Origin: a virus
Strand: one strand, 5' to 3'
Virus record (IMG/VR): IMGVR_UViG_3300048597_000401
Span: 1 to 42,616 of that record
DNA length: 42,616 nt
Shown here: one piece after another, positions 1-12,000 of the stretch
Layout: each line of letters opens with the position of its first letter
How positions within the stretch are numbered: position 1 is the stretch's first letter
Position numbers and translations under genes: made by a program
Notes under the pieces: model-generated
The model's input: only the letters and a program-made list of their open reading frames with translations
Database searches by the model: none
Told to the model about the DNA's origin: nothing

Positions 1-3000
1 ATACGACGTGTTCTGCGTGTGCCGGTGCCCGCCCTGGCCCGAAGCTGCAATCGCAGCCGCTGCGCCATCCTCGCCGGCCGCGACTGCCGCCGGCGTCAGC
101 GGATAGACCAGGAACTCCCCGCCCCCACTATCCGGCTCGTGCTCCTGGCCGTCCGTCGGCACCATCGCCTCGCCCCGCTGCACCGCCAGCGTCAAGTTGG
201 CATGCGCCATCCAATCCGCAGCATCGCCCTCGCTTACTCCCTTCAAGCCCGCAAGCTTCGCCTGGCTCGCCGGGTTGGCCAGGTCCTCCCACGTGTTGAT
301 GCCTGCCCCGTGCAGAAGCTCGGTCGTCTTGGGCCCCACCTCCCCCGGCAGATAGGCGTGGAAATTGACACCGTAATCCGGCACGATCTCCTCCGGCGCT
401 GCCTGGGGCATGCCCGGCCGCGGCAGGGAGGGAAAGAGCCCGCTGAACGGAGATCGCGCCAACTTGGGCTCTGCGCCCAAGCGCACGCGATCCCACGTCG
501 CCGGATTCTCCTGCATCGCGACAAAGGTCTGCCGCATCTGTTCTTTTGTCATGCCCGCATCGACGACAAGCTGCTCCCAGGTGGCCCGCTCCGGAATAGA
601 GACATTGACCGAGTCGGTCCATACGCGATTGCCGAGCTCGTAGTACAGAAAACCGATCCACAACTGCTCCATCTGGTCGGCACGGTCAAAGTTGAGCTTG
701 GGCGAACCAGGTTGCCAGTCAAAGACGTACATCGTCGGATAGACGCCCTGGCGCAACATATCGCCGATCCAAGCGGTCTTCGGGTGATCCCAGCCTTTTT
801 CGTCAAACTCTTCGATATGTTGATTGATGCGCTCGGACGGCGCCACCGACTGGCCGACATAGCGTACCCGGCCGGTGCGGGGATCGACGAGCATGTAGAT
901 CGCCGTATTGTCGCCAGGCTCTGCAAACGGACTGTCCTGCGCCGACTCCAGCAGGCGGCCGGTATCCGTGTCCCACACCGGCCACTCAAAGCCGGCATAG
1001 GCCGGCCGGGAAATCATCGGCGGCGCCGGCCGCACACCCTTGATGCGATCCGCCGGCTCCGTCTCCGGATAACCGGTGTCAGTCGGATAGAGGTCGCCTT
1101 GCGCATGCCACACGCTCAAACCGGGATACAGCGCGGCTATATACTTCCACGCGTCCCAGTTGGCCTCTTGCGCCCCCTCCGCCGGCATGACGGCCTTGAG
1201 AATTCCGCTCAACGCCAGCGCACTCTGCTCGTCGGGATCGATTGGCGCCTTGACGGTATAGCCGCCCAGGAAGCGCGACAATCCTGCCACCAAACCTTCG
1301 AACGCCACTTTGCGTTCCCCGTACGCAAGCGCCGCCTGTGACCCTGGTGTCATCTCTTCGGTTGGCGGCATGCCGTACATGGCCTCAAGCAGCGCCTGCA
1401 GCGCCAGCAGTGCGTCCTGCTGCACATCGTAATCATCGTCGCCGGTCGTAATCGTACTGGCCCCAATCGCCCGGCCCTTGCGCATAGCTGCGTAGTCGTC
1501 CTCGTACATCGTGTTGAGCAGCATGCCGCCGGCTGCCTGTGCCAGCACACCCAACTGCCCCACCATCTCGCCCTGCGGGAAGAAACCGCCCCATAGGTTC
1601 CGCGGATCCTGCGCAAGCAGCGCGGTCCATCCTGGCATAAAGCGCAAATTGAGCATCCCGGCCCATTGCTGCGCCAGGTCACCCAGATTCTCCGCCCGAT
1701 CCGGATTCGGCGGCGCGCCCGCCATCATCTTGTTGATGCCCAGCAGGAAATTGATCGGGTTCGACAGCATGAAGCCGTTCGGTCCCGGCAAATAGCCCCG
1801 GTAGCGAATTGGCACCTCGTTCTGCTCGGCATATTGGTCCGACGCCCGCTCCCAGCGGCTCCACCAGCCAAGCGCGCGTGGGTCCGTCAAAATCCGGCCT
1901 GCCCAGTTGGCGGCCGTGCGCGTGGTGAAATAGTGAAAGGCAAAGAAGGGCGCCATCCAGGTATCGATGTTCTTCTGATACTCAGGATTGAGCATGACTT
2001 TGTTGGCGCCTTTGAAGCCCGTGCGCAGCGCGGCGAACACCGCGGTATCAAAATCATGCAGCAGCATGTCGCCCACATACGTCTGCAGCCGTGCCTTCAC
2101 ATCCGGGTCCTGCACCGTGCCGATTACCTTCTGCAGTTCAGTCGCAAACGCACTCCGGCTCATGGCCTCGCCGGCCGCCGTTGGCACAGCACCCATGATC
2201 GAGGTGACGGCCGCCTGGCCCTCCGGGGAAGCGGCCAGCACATCGTCAACCGTCATCATCAGCAGCGTCTGGTCAACCGCATGCGCCAGATTGAAGTCAA
2301 GCGCATCCTCCTGCGCGGCACCAAAGACGCCCCAGTAGTTGGCGGCCTCGCCGAAACGCACACGCCCGCCGGTCCCCGGCACATGCGTCATGGTCGTCCA
2401 CCACCGGTTCGTCGTATCGGACGCCAGCGCCAAAAACGCCAGCGGATTATGGCGATCAGCCATCGCTTCGGCCTGGCCAAACCAGGCATCCACCGCCTGC
2501 TTGTTCTGCCGCGGTGTGAAGAACTGCACCAAGGGTTCGAGGCCCTGCAGCCAGGCGGAAGGGCGGAACAGGCGTGATTCCGACCAGGTCAGGTGTGCCT
2601 GTGAGCCGGTCGGCCGGCCTTCCAGCGAATCCCGCAGGCGCTCCGTCGGCGCCGCATTGAACAGGTTGTATGTCTGCCTGATAAACTCGTCGGTAGTCTT
2701 GAGCGAGCCGTACCCCTCATAGGCGGTCGTCGCCCAGGCGCCAATCCAGTTGCCGATCCAGTTGCCGGGATTTAGATTGAGCACTGTTTCGGCCTGAACG
2801 TGGCGCTGCAGATCGCCGGCCGTCTTGAGCACCTTGCCGAGCGGTCCGGGCGCGGTCATCCCATAGTAGGCCGTGCCCGCATCGTCGAGAAACGACGAAA
2901 ACATGTTGGCAAACAGTTCGCCGCCGCCCCAGCGCTGCGCCGGCACGCTGCGCACCGTCTGGGCAAAGTTGCCAAACGCCGGGCTCATCCAGTAGATGAT

Positions 3001-6000
3001 CGGCAGTGTGGCGGCCGTTTCCTCGTTGCCAAACAGGCGCGGGTCAAAGCTGAAGTAGCCGAACTCGTCGGCCTGCGCCTCCAGGTTGGCAAAGCTGAGC
3101 GACCGCGGCGAGCCAAAAGCCGTCTGCAGTTGCTGTTGGGTGCGCTTCCAGTCCTGTGCAAATGCCCCATGGAGGTCCACACCCCGCGCCATGAAGCCCT
3201 CGGGATCGGCCGCCCAGGCATCCATGAGGAATGACAACTCCATCTGATCCGTGGTCGCCGAGGTGAACATGGACGCCACCATGCCCCACTGATCGCGGAA
3301 CTTTGCCGCCTTTGTCTTGGCCGTGTCGGCCCACGGCATGCGGTTATCAACCCACTGCGCCACAGTAAACAGCGTGTTGTAACCGTGCCCGCCGGCCGCA
3401 CCGGCCGCCCTGCCAGCCGCGCCCCCAGCCATGCCCACTGTTGAGGCGACGGCCGTCAGGGCATTGGGCAGCCCACCGCCAGGCCCAAAAAACGCATTTG
3501 CGGCGCCCAGAAGACCCTGCTGATACCAGGGTTGCGGCCCCGCACCTAGCGCACCGGCCGCACCTCCCGGCGGCAGCGTCTGGCCGCCGCCACCACTGCC
3601 CGCAGCACCACCTGGATTGCCGCGCCCGCCACCACTCCAAGCGCCACCAGCACCGCCACCAACACCACCGGCCCCACCAGCGCCAGCGCCACCAGGGATT
3701 CCAGGCCCAACAACCCCAGGCCCAGCCACCACAGGCCCCCCAGGGCTGCCAGTACCAGCACCGACAGCACCACTGCCAGCACCAATCCCCCGAGCGCCAA
3801 CGCCGCCAGTACCGCCAGCACCACCGGCCCCGGCACCAGTCGCACCAGGGCCTGCACCAGAGACTGCGCCCGAAACTGCACCCGTCCCCACCCTTGCATC
3901 TTCATACGCATCGATAACCGCCCACGCCTCCTCAGGCTGCATTGCGTTGACTTCCGCGCTGCTGTACCCCATCCCTATCAGCTGCCCACGCACGCGCTGC
4001 GTAATCATTAGCGGCGCGCCAGTGCTGTCAGGCGCAACGTCGAGCTCCCTCGCGCCGGCGCCAGTCGCCGGCCGCGCCGGTGCCGCTCCCTCGACGCCTG
4101 GTGGCGGCACCTCGTCCGTACTGGATGGTATGCCTGCCGGCGGTTCCCAATCGTCCGGCTCTGCACCAAAAGCCTGCGGATTGAGAATGTTGGAAGTCAC
4201 CGGCGGCGGCGCATCCAGCACACTTGGCCCCGTCGATGGCCGCGGCTCCCGACCTGCGCCGGCCGCAGCATCCGCGGGCGCAACGAGCTCCTGGAACGGC
4301 ACAGGAACGGCGGCCGCATCATCGCCCGGCGCGCCCGGCAGTACCTCAAGCTCCACCGGTCTGTTCTCTGCCGCAGCCGTCTCACCGACTGCGCCTCCAC
4401 TGGCATATGCCTTGCGCATCTGCGCCTGCTCGATCAAGGTCATCTGCAGCGGCTCTGGGGCCAACGGCGCTCCCAGCGGGTTCCGCGCGATAAGCCCCCG
4501 CACGCTCTCCGCCGGCACCACGCGCCCGTCGTGCAGCTTGTAGCCCTCGCGCAGGCCAAAGATGGGGTCCTCATACGTGCCTACCCCGTAAATCTGCGCG
4601 CGCTCGGACTGGCCGCCGGCGCCGGCCACGACCACGTCGCCGGCATGAAACTGCGGCGGCGCACCCTCCGACTGCGCCAGCGGTCCTCGCCAGACTCCGC
4701 CGACCCGATAGGTGTCGGCTCCCATCTGCTCATAGATGTTGCGCGTTTGCAGCGTGCCCATGGCATCGGCATAGGCGGCCGGCAGCAAATCGGTCACCTT
4801 GCCGAATACGCCAAGCTGCAAATCCGACACCCCGCGCTTGACCGTTCCCGTCACCGCCGGTTTCGGCGTCATGCTCTCGATGGTGGCCGGCCCCTCGTAC
4901 TCAAATTGATCACGCCGATACCAGCCCTCGCTGCCGTCGTCCAGGCGCACACGCCCCCACAGTTCGTAGCCATCGCTATCGGTGTCCGTCAGCACGCCGG
5001 TGGTTACCTGGCCATCCTCGCCCTGTACTTTCACCGTCCGGCCGATCCGAATATCCAGCTTCGGCCCTGCCGGCAGCGCTGTTCCCGGTGTGTACGGCCC
5101 GACCATGCCAGGCGCCGGCCCACGCGCCCCCACCGGCGCGGCTGTCTGCGCCAGCGCGGCCGCCCTGGTTGCCGCGTTGGCCGGCGTCAGAAACTGGGCA
5201 TGCGCGTCGCTGATCCACTGCTCCTGCCCGTTGCGCATCCGCACCAAGTACATGGACGCTGCGCCGGCCTCCGCCTCGTCGACGACCAGCCCGACTGCCG
5301 ACAGCCCCTGCTCGTTGCGCACACGCAGCGTCCAGCCGATCCGATCGCCCTCGACGTGCTGAGTCGCCGGCGCTGCGAAACTGCCGGTCACCGGCCCGGC
5401 TCCCGTCACTGCCCGCTCAACTGCAATATCCTCGCCCGCCGGCTGACCGATATCATTGAACCAATCGCCGCCCCGCGCGAGCACTGCCCTTGCCTCCGCC
5501 TGCGTCATCTGGGCAATCTCTTCGGGGCGATAGCCCAGCTCCCGCAGCAGCGATGCCGTCCCTGCATAGACCCCATCCGGCGCTGGCGTTGCCTGCGCAG
5601 CCGGCCCCCCCATCTCCGATCCAGGTACAGCACCAGGCTCCAGTGTGAGATCGGGAGTAACCTCGGCAGCAGGCGGCACCGCAGCTTGTGCAGCACGCTG
5701 CGCCGCCTCGGCCTCGATTGCTGCCAGCTGCTCTGCGCGCGTCGCCTTGGCCGCATAGCCGTACTGCGATCCGCGCACGGCGTTCAGCCCCGTATTTTCG
5801 ATGCTTGCCCCGTATGCGGGCATGACGCCATGCTCGCCCAGCCACAGCCTCTTCTCCAGCGGTGACTCCACACCCACGCCAAACGCAACGCCGCGATTGA
5901 TCTCCACCACCTTGTCGGTGGCCAGGATCTGCGGCATCACATCATCCATGACATAGGCGGTGACGCCCCCAGTCTCATAGGCAATCACCACGTACTGCCC

Positions 6001-9000
6001 ATTCTCCTGCGGCACCACATCCAGGATCCGCATCCGGCCTGGTGCATACACGGCGCCCTTGCCGGCAGAGGAATGGAGGTTCGCTGCGAAGTCGGCGGCC
6101 GTCATTGACCCTTTGCCGCCGATCGCGCTGCTGATGGCGCTGGCGTTCCCGCTAAAGGGGCGTACACCTGCCTGTCCTCGCGGCGCATGGCTGCGCACCC
6201 AACTGTCATAGTTCAGCCACTTCTCGCGCCGTGCGGCTGCCCACGCCGGCCAGCCCTCCCCCGGACGCGGCGACCCGAATCCGCCGCCCTCCCAAGCGCG
6301 GAACATCAGCTCCCACTCACCTTCGCGTAACGAGTCATAGGTACGCTGTCCGGTCTGGAGCGCCTTGTTCAGCGTGCGCACCGCCTCCTTTTCCTCTGGC
6401 GTCAAGCTCGAAACCGGCGCCGGGAACTGCCCGGCATCCGTCTTCACCCAGCCGAACCCGCCATGCATCGTCACTGTGCCGTCATCGGCCTGTCCCGGCA
6501 GCGGCGTCAGCTTCCAATGGTCCGCCCATCGATGCTGTTTCCGCGCCACATTCTTCGGCTGGGGCCCAATCTGCGCCGGCGGACCCAACATGTCCCCAAC
6601 ATCGCCGCCAACCTCTGCGACTGGGCTTGCCGTTTTGACAGGGGGCGCCCACCCTTCAGGCACGACCGAAACATACTCGCCCTCAAAACCGGATGTCAGC
6701 CAAGGCGCTTGCGCAATGTATAGCTCGCGCTGCTCTTCCGGAATTTTCTTCATACCCTTCCACCAGGGTTGGAAGCTTGCCGGCGCGATGCGCGTCTGCG
6801 GGTAGACCGCAAAGACCGCATCTCCCTCTTTGGCATTGCGATACTGCAATCTGACAGCCACGTCGTCGAACGTGCCGACAATCTGCCAATTGCCCTTACC
6901 CGGAAGCCGGGTAGCCTGCTGCTCTTGGTCCTGCGCCAATCGCGCTCGGTTCACTTCCCAAGCATAGTTATCGGCTGCCATCTCGGCCTGCTCGACTCGT
7001 TGTGCCTGGCGCTCCGCCATTGCGGCCACTTCCTCTGGCGTCAGGTCTTTGGGCGCTGCATCGACCCACTTGGCAAAATCACCCAGCGCCTTTTGCAGGT
7101 AGTTCCTGCCTGTCTCCACCCAGCCCTCCGCAGTTGTGGGCGGCACCACCTCCTGAATTGCGAGCAGAAACTCGTCAAAGGCATCCTGTTGTTGCTTGAG
7201 ATTCACCAGCGCCGGCACCGCAGCCGCAGCGGCCGCAGCCTTCTCTTGGTGTCTCTGCACCGACAGGTCGTACATGGTCCGGAGCAGGTCGGCGACTTCG
7301 TCCGGATCCGTCACGCCCATGGTCTTGCGGATATAGTTCTCAAGCCAGGCAATGTTGTCGTGGAAGAACGGAACACTGCTGCGAATCTTGAGCTCCATCT
7401 CCGCCTTCTTGGCCAGGCGCGCCACCTCGGCCTCGTAAGCCAGCTCCGATGGCCACGGCGTATACAGCTGGCTGTCCGGCACTTGGTCCGAGTAGGTGAA
7501 ATTGAACTTCCGCGCAAACTCATGCGCCGGTGTAAACAGGAATGGCCACGCCCGCTCTTGCGCTGCAAGCTCACCTTCATCCGCCGTCAGCCGGAATTTG
7601 AAATCATCCCACTCCTCATCCGGCACATGCACGTCGAACTCGTCAAGGTCCATGACCCGCCAACTCTCCGGCATCTGCCGGTAGCGGTGCGCCTCGTCGG
7701 CGTAGTACCAGGGCGAGCTGAGCGCCGGCCGGATCACGGTGTAATTTGGCCGCTCCGCCACCACTGTCCAGTTCTTGACCTGCGCACCCTTGACGTTGAT
7801 CTTCTCTGCCTGGCCTGCGGCGGGGTTGTACCAGTAGTGGGCGCCCCACCACCAAAATTCATCGGCCGCCCCGCCGCTCTGTGCCGGGCGCAATTGATAG
7901 GCTGACTTGGCCTCCTTGTCGGTCAAGGTGATCGGGGTTGCCGAGGTGTAGGAACCCGCCGGAAACTCCAAGCTCCAGCCTTCACCCCATTTCAGCGCTG
8001 GGTTCGGATCGACGTGGACTCCCGTGCCCCGAATATTGATCTGCCGCGCCACCCATTCGGCCTGCTTCTTGGCCTCGTTCCAGATCCACTCGCCCGCCAC
8101 CGGCGACACACCGCTGTAGCCGCCGATGAGCTTGCGCGTCATGCCTCTGGCGCCGGCAAACGTCTCAAGCGTATCCCGCGCTACCTTGATGAGCGGCACA
8201 CTTGCCAACGCAGCCTCTACTTCCTGCACGAGTTGCGCTGCCGGCGGATTGGGCCCGTGCTGCGAATCACGGAACATTTCGACCCGGTCGATATAGAATT
8301 GCAGAAGGCCGTTCTTTTGGTCGTACTCCGACAGTGCGCGCGGCATCTCGCCATAGGGCACCTTTGGCGGTGCCGGCTGTACTTCCATGCCTGCGAGCGT
8401 GCTGTCGTCGTCGCCCAGCCACTCAGTGCTGAGATAGCCGCTGTCCTGCATCGACTTGCCGCCAAACTCGAGGTCCCAGGCCGACTTGTTTTCCAGGCGC
8501 TGGGCTTCCCGGTTTTCTCCTGCCAGCGCATAGCCGGCGCGATCTGGGTCCCCGGGCACCGTCTCGTCTGTGCCCCAGACATCAAATTTCTCGGCGTTTT
8601 CCGCCTCACGCTGCCAGTCTTCCTCTGTAATCGGCAGGCGCGGGCCCATGAGATGAGCATCATGTGCCGCCGGCGCCTGCCCCGCTTTGCGTCCCCGGCT
8701 TGACGCAATGCCTGTCCCAGGTCCAAAGGCCTTTGACCCCGGCGTCTGCTCACCCGGCCACTTTATCGGCCCGATCCGTGCCTGCGACATCGGTCCCGGC
8801 TGCGTCACTCCCGGCGCAACGTAGAAAATCTGCCGCCCGTGTGCGTCGCTCCCGACCACCATCGCATCCAGCGGGGCCTGTGTCAGCGGCGGCCCTGGCT
8901 TCGGCTCTTCCACCTTTTTTGGCTGCGCCTTTGCCTTGAGCTCCGCGGCTCGGACTGCGGCCGCCTCGGCCGCCGCCACCGCGTTTTCGGCTACCATCCC

Positions 9001-12000
9001 CGCCACTACCCCATTCGACGCATCAGCCAATACCTTTTCCGCTGTCTTGGCTGCCTGCTGGGCCACACTGGCCGCCTGCTGGGCTGGCGCCGTATACGCA
9101 TTCTCGCCTGGGGCAAACTCCAAGGAACCGCCGTGCGGAATCGCCCGTGTGAGCACCGGCGTGGTTGCCCCCGCCCCTTGGGGCGTGCCGAAAATCGGCA
9201 CAAGATACTTGCGCGCCAAGGTCTCGAGCGCGCCATAAAATGTCCAGCCGCGGCTTGCGCCATACTCCTGGTTTTTAAGCACCAGGTTGTCGCCCCTAAG
9301 CCCTGCCGAACCGTCGACGGGGGTCATGTACAGGTAGTTGGGATCGTTGCCCTGCTTAAGGATCGTCAAAAAATCCGTCGTCGCCGGCAGCGGTCCCTGC
9401 CCTGGCGCGGCCCACGCGGCCGGTAGCCTCGTCATGAACTCGTCGCTGATCAACCCGGACCCGGGCGCGAACGAAGGCTCCGGCGCAAGTGGAGGCGGCG
9501 CTACCTGCAGCGGATTCGGCGCCGTCATCCACGGCTGCACCAGCCCCAGGCTCATCTGATAGGGCGCCGCGGCCACTGGCCCACGCGTCCAATCGACCCA
9601 CGACTCCGGCGGCTGCCAGCTTGACCCAACGGTTGTGGCTCCGATGTACGGTATGGGATTCGTTACACCGTACGCAGACTTCCAGTGCGTAAAGCCTGCC
9701 ACAAGGCGATCGACCTGAGGCTGGTACTTCTCCAGCGCTGCCAGCGTTTCCGCTTTGAAACCCTGCATCACCTTGGCCGGATCGCCGCTCGCCCGCGCCC
9801 AGGCCTCGTCGCCGGCTGCCAGCGTCCGCAGCCGGTAGTTGAGCTGATAGGAGCCGTCGTCCAGCTTTGTCGGCTTGTACAGTTCGACCACCAGACCCGC
9901 ATCGACGGCTGCGCGCGACAGATCTCGGTATGCCGCACCGAGCTCCGGGGCACCCACTGTCATGCTGCCTTTGCCGCCTGCCTCCCAGGTCTCCATCAAC
10001 TCCGGCAACATCTGCACCCGGATGCGATCCAGTTGGGAAGCCGCCCCGGCCGCACTCACCCCCCTCGGTCCTACGCGCGTATGCTGAACAACTGTCTGCG
10101 CCTGGTAGAGCTTGTCGTCCATGCGCAAGTAGCCCGAACGCCACGCCGACGGCTGCAGTTGCTCGGGGCGGCCCTTTATCAGCGGAACGTTTGCCAGGTC
10201 GTAGCCCCCTGCCCCGCGTGTGACCGCATCCCAGTCGATGTAGTAGTCGAGCCCCTTCTGCTCCAGCACCACGTCGGCGAGCATCAAGGTTTTCAGGTCC
10301 ACCTGCCCCACTGCCGGCGGCGCGTGCATCTGCCCCGTACCATCCAGCAGCGCCCAGCCCTTGCTCGCCTGCGCGTCGATATACGACGCCGTGATTTTCG
10401 ACCCACGCGGCAGATCGGCCGGCGCTCCCGCCAGCATCTCAAACAGCCATTTCTCGGCGTTGTAAATCCCCACCTGTGCGGCAGCGGCCTGCGATTTCTC
10501 CAGACGAATGGCGCCCTCGGTATTGTCGAAGGTGCGCAGCAGCACCTCGGGCACGCTGGGATATTCCGCAAAGTTCGGCTTCTCCGCACGGCGGCCGCCG
10601 CTCAACTGCCACTGCTCGTCCCAATAGGTCTTCTGGTCAAAGGCGAGGGTATACGGATTCGGGAGCGCCGGCGCCGGCCCCATGGTATCGGCGCCTACGC
10701 GCACATCGCGGTAGGCCGCATAGTTCGCGCCACTGATGTCGGCGTAGGTAGAGAGGCCGACCGCAGCCAGCGTCCGTTTGCCATTCTCCGTCACTTCAAA
10801 CTGCGGATTCAGCCAGACCCCATAGCGGTACAGCAGCTCCTGCGCCTGGCGGAACCGATCCGGCTTCCTTTCCACCAGCGCCCTGAAGAATTCCGTGGCC
10901 TCTGCGTCGTAACCAGTGGCAAGCCGCCGTGCATGTTCCAGGACCTGGATGTCAAAGAAGTAGTTGTTGCGAATCGGCGCCTCGCCCACCTCCTGCCGAA
11001 CAATGCGATCCAGCGCATAATTGGGCAACGGCGACTCATCCGGCTCGTTGAACCAATTCCTGAACTGTTGATACTCCTGCTTGATCTCCGCCTCCATCTG
11101 CGCCAGCTCACCGGCGCCGAACACGCTTGAAGCTTTGATCTTGTCCCAATCACTTGGCTTGCTGCTCGCCAATTGCTGCTCCGACAAGCCTGCCTTGCTC
11201 TTTTCGACCGCCAGATCGTGCAGCGTCGCGGCGACATATTGTTCTTGCGTGCCGTATAGCTGCTCGAAAGTCGCCAGCGGCCCGCCGGGCACCCGGTTGC
11301 CGCCGCCCGCCTCCTCAACACCCCACAACTCGTGTTTGAGCCAGGCGATATCGGTCGTCATTGCCGCCCGCGTCACCGCTTTGGGATTCTTATGCATATT
11401 CCCCATGAGCCAGAGACTGTCATCCTCCAACCCATCCAGGCGCATCGGGACCAGCAGACTCTTTGTTTCAGGGTCATAGCCGACGTTGTAGACATCCACA
11501 TGGATGCCGGTTTCCGGCGCCAGCTCGGCCATGCCCAGAATCGTTCGATACGCGCCCTGCGCCGCCCCATGATTCTCCAGCGCTGCGTCGTGCCAGGGCA
11601 TCCGCATTACGTAGGCAGGATCTTCCCGGCTCAGCGCCTGCGCCGCCTCGCTCAAATAGCCATATGCGTCCCGCTGCCAAACCGGCACATCCGTCAGGTT
11701 ATGCGCCAGATCGGTGAGCACCTCGGCCCGCGACGGTTCACGGAACATGTTGACCACGAACCGGCTGGCAATGTCCTTCTGCAGCAGGGCAAGCGTCGCC
11801 GTATCCGCGCCCCACAATTTGTCCAGTTCGCCGAAGCCATGCGGCAGGCGCAACTGCTGGTGGGCCGGAATCGCCAGGCCCTTGTACACGTAGCCGCTGA
11901 GATCGCTAAGATCGTCAACCTGGGCCACGTCAAGCAGGCCCAGCGCCGACCGCGCCTCACCGCCCGTCTGCGCCAGAAACTCGGCCAGCGTACCCGTCTC

